Source of the DNA: Stratiolaelaps scimitus
Lineage: Eukaryota; Arthropoda; Arachnida; Mesostigmata; Laelapidae
Direction of reading: 5' to 3'
NCBI GenBank assembly: GCA_019614645.1
Contig: JABWDB010000013.1
Span: forward strand, 124,001 to 188,000
Length of the DNA stretch: 64,000 nucleotides
Shown here: positions 38,201 to 51,510 of the stretch, in pieces
Position numbering within the stretch: the first letter of the stretch is position 1
Layout of the letters: each line of letters starts with the position of its first letter
Position numbers and translations under genes: made by a program
Notes under the pieces: model-generated
Databases searched by the model: none
What the model saw: the letters and a program-made list of their open reading frames with translations, nothing else
Told to the model about the DNA's origin: nothing

Positions 38201-39059
38201 AAGCCTCCGAAAACCGACCCCAACGATTATGTGCACCAGCATGCGAACGGCATCGGTTAGTAGGCGATCATAACTACCATATATGCTCGTCTTGATCCGA
38301 AATCTCAACATCTGTTGAGATCTCAACGAGCGGTGTGATTATCTCATTTGGAAGCAATCTTGATTTGTTCAATCGATCTAATGAGTAGAAGATTTAGATT
38401 CTACGGTCGGTTTTGGCGGGCGTGGCACTTTCTCCACATTGAACTTCTGAATGTTTGCGGCGCTTGAATCTCGAGCTAGGGGAGGATATCCTAAGATCGC
38501 GCCGTTACCGATACATGCGCCCTATGAGAAATCGAGATAGAAGCATCCACTATCTCAATGTATACCCAACGCAGTCAAGCGGATCCAAGAAAATAAAGCC
38601 AACAGAATTAGTTAGCTAACAGTCAGATACGGAGATGGCTTCCCGTTGTACTGCCGTTCTCAACAATCACCAACACAGATTATGCTGAACCGACAAATCA
38701 TATTTGGGGACAATATTTCTATATCGCCTTTCATTATAACTTGGCAGCGGGAGAAACGATACTATCGCCGGTCGTGAGAATGTCATTGTGAATTTTTCTT
38801 TTTAATTAAGGACGTGTGTTGATGTCATATCTATTATCATTTCAGAGATTGCAAACCGACGCCGGTGACGATTGCCGAATCCCGTTGTCAGCCATGAGCG
38901 TGCACCAGCTTTTTCTGCGTTCGTTGAGTCTCCATGAATAAGAATGAATCGAGGCATGGAAATGTCTTTGTAATCTGTTGTTGTTAGACAAAGTGCTTAA
39001 TTGAAACATTATATGATGCTGCCACTCATCTGTATATTGTAACATGTATAGTAATATAT

Positions 39060-39065
39060 AATAAA
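39060..39065 (+). promoter_or_regulatory. Candidate polyadenylation signal, SLC22 gene
   Basis: AATAAA in an A/T-rich stretch about 860 bases after the stop; nearer alternatives such as 38592 (aataaa) are possible. Confidence 0.4.
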
Positions 39066-40410
39066 AAAGAAGATTCAAATATATTTACACATGTATAGCC
39101 GTTGTATTCAATCGTGTGCTGGCGAGTTCGTCAGAACTAAATGCCTGTCCTATCGTACGCATGAATAGTATGTCTTTAGATTTATTGGTATCGTCATATA
39201 TATATATATATATATATGTATTCGCACCAGCTACTAAGTCAATAACCAGCAAGTAAACGGGATCCGCTCATATACGCACATATCGATGCATATCGGGTCT
39301 TCTTTAGGAAATAACTACCCTGTCGTTGAATAGAAAACTAACATCCAAGAGAGCAGAGATCGTCGATATCAGAAACTAACGAGTGATTCCTAATCAGATC
39401 GAATAGATACGCGTGGATCAAGAGCGACAGACGAAGACCAACTCGATGGTGAGCATGCAAGGGGAACAGATCCATAGATGGGGAAGTGTTTCCCTCCCTG
39501 ATATCTCCCATCATCAAAACGCGAACGAAATCACGAGGCAGATTGCCCACCAAGCGGCAATCGATGAATCGGCCAAGCGACATCAAGGCAACGTCATAGT
39601 TTACGTGCCACACTATCGAGATTAGCCATGTTCATGACCCCCCCCGCCACCCTCCGTCTTCCCTTTCTCAGCGCGATGAACAGCCGATCCGGCGATGATA
39701 ATCTCAGGATGATCATTGACCGCTGCCGTTCCGGCTTGCCACCACAACAAATCGTTTGTATATTTCGGTGAACACACTATGTGTATTAGCATAGTGGTGC
39801 CGTCACCTGCGGCACCCTTCTTCAAGCTCCTCCCTGACCGTCTTGCCTGTGTCGTTCTAGTGGAGAGGCATACATGGGGGTGGGTCCGGGGGCGGCTCCC
39901 CCTCGCGAGCAACTTGGCTCGCGACTGCTCGTGCCAGCTAGCGCGGTAGCGGCAGCAGTCGCAAAAGGAGCGGCAATCGTGCTCCTCCGCCGCCGTATGA
40001 TCGGTGGTTGTTGGTCGACGACGTCGACGGCAGCGCCCCGGACGAATAAACCTCTGCGAGACGAGCGAGCGTCTGCGCTCAATCGAACTTGCGCGGCCCC
40101 GGTACTCGCCACGTTCGTCTTGATTCGCTTTACAGTCGCTCGCCATAGCGATGTTGTCGTGCTGTGCCGTGTAGTGGATCACCAACTGTGAGAGAGTGAA
40201 CACTTGTTTGCCGGTGTACCCCTTGTGCGCACGCATCTGAAAACTAAGGAAGATCGAAATTGAACGATGTGCTGTACAGTCGGTGTGACTCGCTGGCAGC
40301 ACTACACGTCTTGGTGAAGTGGAACACAGTGAAGAAGCAATCTTCAGAGTTCGGCAGCGCTTTGTCCGGCTTTCGGAAAATGGAGCTCGCATAGAGGAGA
40401 CTGCAAGATG

Positions 40411-40446
40411 TAACTCTCTCTTTCTCTCTCTCTCTATCTCTCTCTG
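40411..40446. repeat. (CT)n microsatellite
   Basis: Imperfect CT run about 1.1 kb upstream of the fringe start codon; possibly in the promoter or 5' UTR region. Confidence 0.9.
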
Positions 40447-41573
40447 TGCAGCAGGTGTAAAGAAACGCGTAAAGAACCCTTCCACTCATTATATACATAT
40501 ATATAATTGTGAGGGAGTGTTCTCTGACAGATCGTACTACAATGGGCACCAGATTACAAAACTGAATAATTTGAAAGAAACAAGTCATTTGATGTTGCAG
40601 AAGTTTACAAAAAATCAATAGCTATAGTTAGCAAAGATATGTTCCATTCCTGATGAAAAATTAGCAGCAACGGGATATGGATGAAAAGAGTAAAAGGGAG
40701 AAAGAAGTAGCAAGAGTAATGGAACAGATTGCAGCTAATAAAATGAGAATCGAAGCAGAAAAAGCTGAAAGAGAGAGACAGCAACAAGAGGCAAAAAATA
40801 AAAATAAGAATGAAACTAAAAAAACTCTATAAAATTGAGAACCAACACACTGAATCGTATATCGCACGCTGGATTCGTGATTTTGCTGCGTGATTCAGAT
40901 CGAGCAGGATCGCGCGGAGACGAAGCAGCTCCTGGTGTCAACTCGCTCCGCCATACTCTCTTGGTAGACCCCATCTTAACGTTGGACAACTTTTCGACAA
41001 AGTGTAATTGTACAGTGGTTACAGTGGTTGTTGTGATTGCTGTCAATTTGTTCGTGACGACAGTGTGATACTCCGCTCCTACCATCAGAAGCATATTCAT
41101 CAGCATCGTGAACTGGCACTCGAAGACCCTGCAATCGGAGTATCGCCGACATTGATTGATGAATGAATAGATAGATGTGATAGACGTCTTCGGACTAATT
41201 CGATGACCATTTGTCAGATACTCATGATGCAGCTATAAGATCTTGTGATCACAGCACATCAACGCTGATCGTGTCTTTGATCAGCCCGCAATTGGAAACG
41301 AGTCGATCAGTCGAAGAAGCAGAAGAGAACTCTACGATTCGAGCACCGCGACCTCGAGTCCAAACTATCGATATCGGCCATAAGCTTGCTCTGGAACTGA
41401 TGTGTGACGCGCGGGCTTTGAGTGGCGCAAATTTCGATTTGGAGCTTTGCAGGGAGCGATTCAGCTCTCTGCAATGGTTCGTTGGCCGATGAGCTCTGCA
41501 GCGTCGAATGCTACCAGCAGCAGGAGCGAGACGGGCTGAAGATGATGATGAATTCCAGACGCGTTCCACGAAC

Positions 41574-44500
41574 ATGGCACACATGGCAGCACGAAGATCC
41601 GCGCTGACGCTGCTCTTGGGGTTCTGGGTAGCACTTGTCGTGTGGGCGCCCTCTAACGGCGACTTGTTCGTGTTGCAAGACCGAAATTTAAAGCCTGTTG
41701 ACGATGCTAATGATCTGCCCGGCACGAAGCCCGCGCCTTCCGGGGACCCTCTCCAACAAACAGCATCAGTGAAATCGGCCGACCATCTTCTGGCCGATGT
41801 CGATGGTGTTCGCCTGCGGCGAAGAGCCTTACCGTTGGCCGAATTTGGCCGAGACGACCCCCCGGCGAGGCATCGGGTTGAGGGACAGACGTATTTGCGT
41901 CGTCAGCAGCAACGACGACAAAAAGATTGCGGTGACGATAGCAGCCGCATAGCCCCTAAGGTGCACAGCGATGTTCGCCGAATGAGGGATGGCTTGCGGG
42001 AGCAGATCTTCACAACAAAGATTCTCATCGACGAAACGCATGACGAGGCCGGTACGCGCACAGGGAACGCGAAGAAATTCGCAACTGAGGAACGTCCAAA
42101 CGAAGACCACCCTGAACAAGAGAACGGCATCAGTGACATGCTCGACGAGGTGTTCATTTCGGTGAAGACGACGAAATCAAATCATCGAACACGATTGCCA
42201 CCGATCCTCCAAACGTGGTTTCAGCTAGCGAGGAATCAGGTTGGTATCCATGCTTACGTTTAGCTCTTTGCGCAAAATGTACGTTCGTGGCCGTTCGTAA
42301 GAGCCAGTGACCGCTATAAAGAAACAACTCCCGTCTCATTAAATGTAAGCTCTACTGATCTCCCGTGGTGCTTCGATATTCGCGTCGGAAAGCCACCCTA
42401 CCTTGGATAAGCTTGAACTCAGATTGTAGCCCTCGTCAGATGCGAGTAACGTGAACGTAGCATAGAATAGTATGCATATGTAGAGAAATGTTTCATGATC
42501 CCGAGTTCCCTAAACAGAAAAATGATAATTGACCTAAAGTGGGGGGGGAACGGCTCAGGATCCTTCAGCAGCGCCATTTGCTCACTGTGCAGAGAGGCAT
42601 TGCGATCTCCTCCGTAGGGACCATGACGGCGTCGGCCTGATCCCGTGTCCCCAACTACGTCACTAATTATTGTATAGTATATTAAATGCACACAGCAATA
42701 TAATATACTACTATTGCTACGAATAGACCCAAGTGATGCAGAAAATGTGTCGTATATCTATAACTGTTAATTGAAATAAAAATGTCGTTTGTGTTTCTAC
42801 TTCTTAATAGTTGTGTTCGGTTACAATTTGCTGTTTGTGGGGTTGTGTTGGCAACGATAGCCGACGAACGGTTGAGCATTGCCTTAGATTCACTTGCAAG
42901 CTAAGCTATCTGATCGAATTAGTGAGAATCAAGACCCAAAGATCGATAACTTTTATTTCTTTATTGTAAGCTGACATCCTTATGTGGGAGACCCGCGTAA
43001 TATGGAAATACATGAACAAATTGATAGAGAACTATATCGCCGAGATGGGTGAATCGGAACTGTTTGCAACCATTTGTAGTTAAGTTTATGAAGTTGTCTA
43101 TTCTACGCCACGACCTTGAAATTCAGACCAGTTCTCTTTCAGAGGGCCCACAGGCAAAGCTTCATAGATGAATAAATGCAATTAATGTTGAATGTAATAA
43201 AACACTCAAACGAACTCTCGACATCTTCAAATGAGTAGCGAATAACAAAGTGAATACCTTTTTCATAAAGGCACAACTTTGATTTGGGATTAATTGGTCA
43301 TGGACATTTCAGTGGCATTTCACTAAGTGCTGTCTACGTATAGTGGCACAAATGAGCAGGGATTCTGTACTTGGCAACTATGATCTGGCACGCGGAAGCG
43401 TATCCCAAACATGTCGTTTGCATGAGTTTCTTTGCCGTTTGGTTGCGGAATCACAAAATGGGGTATTGAAGGTATTGGAGGGTAGTGTTGATATCTTTAG
43501 TCTTGGCAGGTAGATGAATTCTGTCTATGTTTACATAATAGGTTTTACTTGAAACGACTTCTTCCAGAAGAAACACGCGCATTGATCTTATGAGATGTCA
43601 GTACATTGAATGGGTGAGCAGGACTTAAATGCTCAAGAGCCATTGAGACAACATTTCAATGAAGTATCGCATGGGAATATGCTGCACATCTTGTCAGATA
43701 GAAATTAGAAAACTTTACCAGAAGCCTTCGGCTGTTTGATAAACGTTTTGGGGTAAGCGGTACTTTATGTATCCTGTGGACAAACATGACTTTTAAATTA
43801 GTGCTTAAAAGTTGGCTAGCGTTCACGAAATTCCATCAATAGTTTGCCGAAGGGTATCGTTGATTTAATCTGAAGAGTCCATATATTGCTCGATGTCAGC
43901 AGATATTAACCAGCAGACCGTTTCCACTAGACACTCTCTGGTAACTATTGCATATGGTACATACAAGCATGTCAAGTGTACAGGCTTATGTTAAATGGGC
44001 CACATCAATCAATGCAGAAATTGCCACAGTGGCTGGGTAAACGAACGGAGTCAGCTGCTCCAAGGAGCGTTCATATGCCCATACGAATACACTCATTCGA
44101 CCATAGCAACCACATTTGTAGATATTTCCTAGCAGGGAAATGAATACGAGCGAGGTAGGATCTGAACCGTCGAATTTCTCGTTCTTTTTCCCTATGGTAG
44201 CGTTATTATTGCACAATTTGCCTGATGATCATCCTGCTACTACTGCTGTTACCATCGGCTGTAACCTGGCACTAAAGTGGAGTCCCATTTTTCCGTTCAC
44301 CGAAGTTTGGGAGTGATCGCTCATTGTGGCTTCTCCTGAACGCCATCCCAAACACCAGCAGCAGCAACAGCAACAACTTTTTTTGTGGAGATTATTAATT
44401 ATTCTATTTAATCTCCTCGTTGCTATTCGTTGTGGTTATTGTTGGCGGGTGTTGCTGTCGTTATTGCAGCAGCCGCCACAACTGCCCCATGCTATTATAT

Positions 44501-46762
44501 ACATTTACGACGTTTGGACGATGGACCGTGTCCGAATTTGATAACAAATGAACGTGTTCCTTTGCGCGCCTCCTGCCAAAAGTTGATTCATTATACAGGG
44601 CTGAATGAAATGAAATGAAACGCGCATAAGGCTACCTTCGCAGTCGAGAAGATTGCTATTGATGTCGACACAGATTTATTTAAATGAGGGAGAGGTGCCA
44701 GTGTAGGACACTTTTTCATTATGCGAGAGTTTGTGCAAACGGCTCAATTTTGTCGATGAAAACGCATTCGGTCGTCTGAGGGGTGACGAACGACGTTCGC
44801 GACAGCAACCCCTTAGGGATTTGCTTGAACGTTGAGTACGATAAGAGGAGAGTTCAGTTGAAGGGGTCGGCGACGGCGGCGGCGGGATATAGCCGGGACT
44901 AATCCAACACGGAGATTCAAAAGTCAAATCTATGATCTCTCATGTTCACTCGCATTTGGTTCGTGCGTGTTAGATTGAGGTGAGCGTGTTTTGATGACTG
45001 ATGCTATTCATCGTATAAGCGAACAGAAAATACAAAGAGAATATCGACCGATTTCACAATCATCATTGTGTATCTCAATAAATATACATGTACACACATA
45101 ACGCATCGATAAACGGATGGGCATACATCAGCGGTACTGAGCCGCAACGCGCTCATTTGATAATTGTGTGCAAATTATTTAATGGGGCCCGTTGAGAGCA
45201 ATTTGCGTATGTTCAAGCTCGTTCGTCGTATTTTTATTTGATGTCAAAGAATATTATTCTACGTTGAAAAATGAAAGGTAGAAGACATCAATTGGCATGA
45301 GGCTTTCAAAACTATGAACCTTACCCAATACCTATTTCTAGTTGCCAACTATTACTAGTAGCAAAAGTGCGCTAATGGTTATAAGTTGATTAAGCGTTGA
45401 TGGTCGAAGGCAGGAATTAGTCACAAGCGCTCACCAACGGATGTTTTCTGTGAGTGATATTCAATGTGATCAACTAGATGATTGCATATCTTGTACTCTA
45501 ATCAGTATTTGATTCATTTATTATTTACGTAATAAGACTTACCAAGCACATACGTATTATGAGTGGTAAACATGTCGCAACCTTAGCTTGACGGTAAATT
45601 TATGATGTCACCTGCGATTGGGTGCCCACCCACCGGATATAAATATGAAGTGATATGAAAAAAGAGAGTCCATTAAATAGACCATGATTTGACTGGATTT
45701 GATCTCAATGAATATTTAGCGTAATAGATTCCGTGGATTGCACTGGAGCCTCCTTTATGGTTTTCAGTGTTACATATTGTGTCTAGTTCCGTTTTAGGGA
45801 ATTCCCTTTTTTCAATGCCAATGTTTGTAATGCGTGCCAACGTGTGTCATTATCACATTGCATTAATTGGTTCATTGCATTACTCTAAGTTCGCAGATTT
45901 CAAGTGAAGTTCAGAAAACGCCTGGGCAAGCATCGACATTATCGTCAGAGCGGTACAAACATTAACAGATCTCCTGTGACTAGCACCATTTGAGTGATTT
46001 ATACAAACTATGCAACAACAACAGCAGCAACAGAAACAACGCCACAACAAATTCAAGATTACTCACAAACAGAAGGTATATATATATATATATAGTAATA
46101 CGAACTGTTCTACATCAGCGTTAAAAAGTACCCTCCGTGTCCTTTCTTTCGTAACGGTGTCTGTGTTGAACTGTTTACAAAACGCAACATGCGACACAAC
46201 AACAGCAACAAGAACAACGATCGAATGTGTGCTGTGCGTTTTCCTTCTGATATCCGCCCTTCTTTATCGTTGATCGCTGCTTACATTGCTGCTCGCAAAG
46301 GCGCACAACATTTTTTCTAATCTATTTATCTGTCCACGTGTTTGTATTGGGTTCGCTATCGGTTGTAGTATACTATGCAGATGGAGAAAAAGACATCGTC
46401 ACAGTAGTACATATTAGTAGTAATCTCAAGGAGACGGTGTTGTAGTTGATGCTAGCGATTGCTGTTGTTCTTGTTGTTGTTGTTGTTGCTGTCGGTGATA
46501 CGAGTACAGTTGTAGTATAGTCGAAGTGACCGTTTCATGTGGACGGTTGAACGGATGGACGGACGCTCGCTTGGCGGTTTGAGTCGCCGCTTGTTCCCTT
46601 GCTTGATTAAATCTGTTGATCGCTCGACCGCGTGGTTCAATCTGGTTCACGTCGGCGTTATGTGACACTGCCGCAATTCGATGCGATAGTAGTCGCCGTT
46701 GCCTCGACTCTCATGGCGGGACGCATCCGACTGACCGGTGAGACGATGATGATGGAGAGATC

Positions 46763-46800
<38 letters not shown>

Positions 46801-49800
46801 GAAGGGGGGGTTTGTTGTTGTTGCTGCGGCTAGGATCTGTAGTAGTTGTTCACCATCGCCGCCGCTATCACAAGCCCTGTAGTTGCTGACTGTATCCACT
46901 GCTGTAAAATCAACTGAGCCTATCAGCAGTCGCACAGGCCGGCCACACCATTTGCATGATACGAGTCTATGATACTATAGTCCAAATGGTAAAGGCCTTA
47001 GACGCCAATGTTTTCATAATCGTTTAATAAGAATAATAACAATAATAGTAGATCATAACAGTAATGTTTAGTCATACAAGGTAAAACTATATCGTCACAA
47101 TCCCCGGGACCACATTCGGTTACGATTCGTTGGATTGTACGTTATATATGCGTGTCGATATATATAGCTTATATATTATATGCTATATTGCGATACGTCA
47201 TAATGAAAAGCATGCCAATGAGTGAACACCATAGTAGTTGATACAGTAGAAATTGCTAGAGCGGTGTGAAAAGTGTGAAAAGATCATCATTTATTAATAG
47301 CTGGATGGGGAGACACTCTCGACTCACTGAAAACTGTTGATTCGGTCTAAAGTTAATATTTATCATCGCACATCGTGCGCAAGTGACTACAAGAAGATAA
47401 AGGTCCGAATGTATGCATCATGCGTTGGAACAAGCTACACGAATCCGTTCATTACTGTATTTTGACCACTGATATTATTTAGCTTCCAAATGTTGTAGCT
47501 GGCTGGAATAGAAAATAGACGACCGTAGCCAACTCAAAGATTTTAAGGTTCAATTTATTGTAATTGTTTTTAAAGGGGCTTGATGGCTTGTAACTTTTTT
47601 TTGCCTTTAATAAGCACTTGTCGCCTCTCGGCATTATGGATCTATGGAATAAATAAAATTAATAATAACAATGCAATACACTTTGAAGTAGGACGGGAAA
47701 TCTATTAAGGCTTTATTTGAGTAACCTATAACACTTAAGTGTTCTGCTTCTGTTATGCGTTGTAAGCACGATCTGATTTATCATTAGTTTTCTTAATAAT
47801 TTTAATTTGTATTTCTCAGTGAAAAATGTGCAATCTAGAGGAGTCCAGTCATTATAACTCGTGTCTACCTGATTTTATATCGACATCGGAAACAATACGA
47901 CGATAAACGATCATTTGTTTCGTTGCTATATGACATATAAATGCTCATCTTCGCACATTTCTCGGACTCCACAACGACCAGACAGACTCTTCCCTCCTGC
48001 TGGTACAGCTCATAGGTTTTGGTCAATGTCACGGTGATCCCCTTTGGAGCAATATGGACTAGCCAATCCGAGTAGCTATTACCAGTGGTGCAACAGAAAC
48101 GTCTTGCCACAGGTTACATCGGGGAGCACGCCAAGGCGCACTGGTTGGCATTAAAAAATGTCAAACATGACTGGCAGGATGTGCTAAATGTAACAAGTAA
48201 CTTTTCAAAGGAAGCACTCGACAATCGGCACGAAACGAGCGCGAACGAAATGATCCAGCAGGTCGATTGGCGCGTTGCCAGTACGAGTGAGTGCGGCTTT
48301 GGAGCCGATCTACCACAGAGCCTAGACGCAATCTGTGGTAGCCGATAAGAGGGGGCCACTACGACTACTGCTGCTGCTGGTGCTAAGTCCTTCCACTTTC
48401 GAGCGGATGGAATCGATGCGAGTGTGTGTGTGTGCGTACTTGTGTGAGTTCATGTCCATGAGCTAACATCAGTTTCTTGGCCGAGTCGGCTGAAATGACT
48501 CCCAAAGAGAAGAAGTGAGAGAGAGAGTGGTGTAAAGCTCAGGCAAGATTGCTACCGGATAGTCAAGGAGACCTGTAACTGTCTGTTTGTAATCGGCTGA
48601 AGAACTGTTGTAAATATTAATCAATAATGGAATCAACAACCGCTCGTCGCGGATATGGTGGAATACGATATTGCAAAATAGCGCTCTAAAATTGCAGTTA
48701 CTCGTCGAGTCCCGAGAGCGCCATAATATAATAATAACGCTTGAACTTGAACTAGCGTATGGCAATTAGCGAACAACGGGATATATTCGCTACCTGATGA
48801 ATGATTTCATCTTCAGGCACCTCCTTGAGAATTCCTGGCCACCGTCGTCACAGAATGCCTATAAGCCTTTTACCAGCTTAGGCTGACCTGCCCAGCTCGC
48901 CGCTTCGTTCAACGGGCTGCTTTGCAGCTAATGCTGTTCGTTGGTTGTAATGATGTTGTCTTTCATGTTCAGTGTTCCAAACCACGTTAGTCGGCAACCA
49001 AACAAAGAAGCCGATCCACTAGTGGGGGCTAATACAAGTTTGGCCTTGAACGAAAATACGGTTCGGCTACCGTTAACCCGATCTGCGTTTGTGACATCAT
49101 TCAGATTCGGGTAAGAGATGTGTAACATGGTCTCCGAACGGCAACGGTCACCCTTCTGACGAGTCTAAGCACTCACACCTACTGTCGCAGACTCCCAGTG
49201 GACCATAGCTTACTTCCAGCCTATGATTGTGCATCCTGCTACAAATGGGAACGAACCGGGTCGAGCCGCCTTTGCAGGAGGACAGGAACGTCGTGTGTTT
49301 TCGCTGCATCGATTTCCTCCCGAGGGCATATCATCTAATAGAGCAGAGTGCCTTTGGCATCTGCATATGCAAAATTGCCCTAAATGATAATGTTATGAAT
49401 ATGCTAAACACACAGCATCAGTTCTCGCTTTCATGTGTTGTATCTCGCGTGTAGGAGCGCGCGTCGAAGCTTCTATTAGTAAGCAAGATTCTCGGGTGTT
49501 TAATTAGGTTCTTTATTACGGAGGGAGCTCGACAGGCGCTAAGCGTTTCGCTTCTTCATAATAATACATTAATATCATATAAATATTGCGGGACTAAAAT
49601 GCCCGCTGAAGTCGTCACGTCATAGGCTTGATGATATAATTGCTGCTATGCTCACTAATCTTTATCTTTGATTGTTCTTCGCTCGCTGTAAGATTTCCCA
49701 TTGATTGACCCGCACCATTGTATCTACACGTGTGAATATTAGAAGTCGCAAATAGTTAGAACAGGACAAATAGAGCTTACAAATCGAATTCAAACTTTTA

Positions 49801-50213
49801 CACTCAATGTTGCTATTGATTTCGAGATGGTGACCATGTCGAATCATCGTTTCGAAATTTTGCGAGTGAGCGCGCTATACCTTCAAAACTGAGTATTTCT
49901 TTCCTTCCTTTCAGACATATTTCTTCACCGATACAACAGACAGCGAAATAGCACGCGCCAGTGGTAAGTTTCCATAACTGTTGCTGTTTAGACGTCGATT
50001 CTATGTGTACGCAGCCTTCTATGTTGAGCCAACCGAAGACCAGAAACAAGCAACCAGCACAATCCCCACTTGAGTTTGTTAGCTATCGATAACATTATTA
50101 ACGGGCTGCTATTTCGAGTATTCCAGCCGAAAAAGTAGTATTGATATTAGCCACTGTACGGAGATGGTCAATTGTATTTGCGCGGCACATCTATTCAGCT
50201 ACTGGTTCATTAG

Positions 50214-50244
<31 letters not shown>

Positions 50245-51456
50245 GCAGCAAGATGATACATGACTCACTACATTAATAATTGCACTCCAATAATTAATAT
50301 ATATATATATATATATACCACTGGTCTCCCATTGGTTACTATAAGTTGTTACAAGTATTATATTCTAATAACTCGTTTTCAAATGCTTAGTACCCACAGA
50401 CAGCTCTTCTACGATGTAAGAAGCACAATATATGCAGCAGAGTATCTATAGCTAGCTGTTCATTCTATGAGTTCCTTGTACAGTCGTTATCTCTTGATAG
50501 TGGTTTCGCAATTCAATTATATTCATATGTATCCATATATGTATGTCTACATGCATGACGTGATTACCGTCAAAAATCATCGTCGACGACAGCATCTATA
50601 ATGGATGTCTGTCTAGGTATCTTGGCTAGGGGTTAAATCCGTGGGGTCTATTTCTTTGTTTGACGGTGACCACCATTTCTGGATGATCCACTTCCATTAT
50701 ATTATGTATTATATATCTGCCTTGTGACTCCCACCCCTCTCTGCTTTCGAGTTACTTTTCTGGCCCGACGAGCAGGCCAATTTTATTTCATTGACGACAA
50801 TTCGGATCTCAATTCGATCATCACGTTCACGAAGTGATTTTGCTGAGAAGAAAACGAAGAAACCATTGCCAAGACCTATGCTAGACATTCGAGAGAAAGT
50901 ATTTGAGCATTCAGATCGACAGCAGCAGCAGCTCGCTTGACTGACACGATTGGTTCTCTTATGAATTTCGATGGAGTATCGCGGCCAGATCTACATATAA
51001 TAACAACAGCAGCCTAAGCTTGACATTGTTCCCGTGTTGCTCTTTCGGAAAGTCTATTATAATACAATACCTCGATATGATCACTTCTTTTTATTGTGTT
51101 TTCTATTGTACTACTTTGATTGCAATTTATCTGTCAGATAGAAATAAATATTACTGCTCATATTGTTGAGGTTCACATCGTTGTCCCAAGATTGTCTTGC
51201 AGTGCAAACTTCATCTGGTCGATAACTAAGGAAGGTCTATTAACTGGGTCAGTCAGTATCAGGCGGCTGAGAGTTATTCAGCCCGAAATTATTTTAAGTT
51301 TAGATTTAGGTTGATAACTAGGTCACCTGACATAAACTTACAGCATTTCGCGGTGGTTACTCATTACTGATTACAAAATTGGTGCTAATTGCTGCTAATA
51401 CTCTTGTGCGTAACAGATTTAGTACGCTGTGTAGAAAGAACAGTTTGCATACACAG

Positions 51457-51510
<54 letters not shown>

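Larger units (their letters stand above)
38201..41573. other. SLC22 3' UTR and fringe upstream region
   Basis: Contains the SLC22 3' end, a TA run at 39197-39217, and a GC-rich block (about 39620-40200), followed by a CT run. The last part is probably fringe promoter and 5' UTR. Short ATGs just before 41574 (41541-41549) could act as upstream start codons. Confidence 0.5.

Noticed and set aside
39622..40485. 287-codon minus-strand open frame upstream of fringe
   Set aside because: Low-complexity, Arg/Ser-rich and crossing a CT microsatellite; no domain and overlapping frames are open too. Probably a composition effect in a GC-rich promoter region.
48085..48348. 87-codon + strand frame in fringe intron 1
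   Set aside because: No recognised family, no supporting splice sites, and the opposite strand is equally open.
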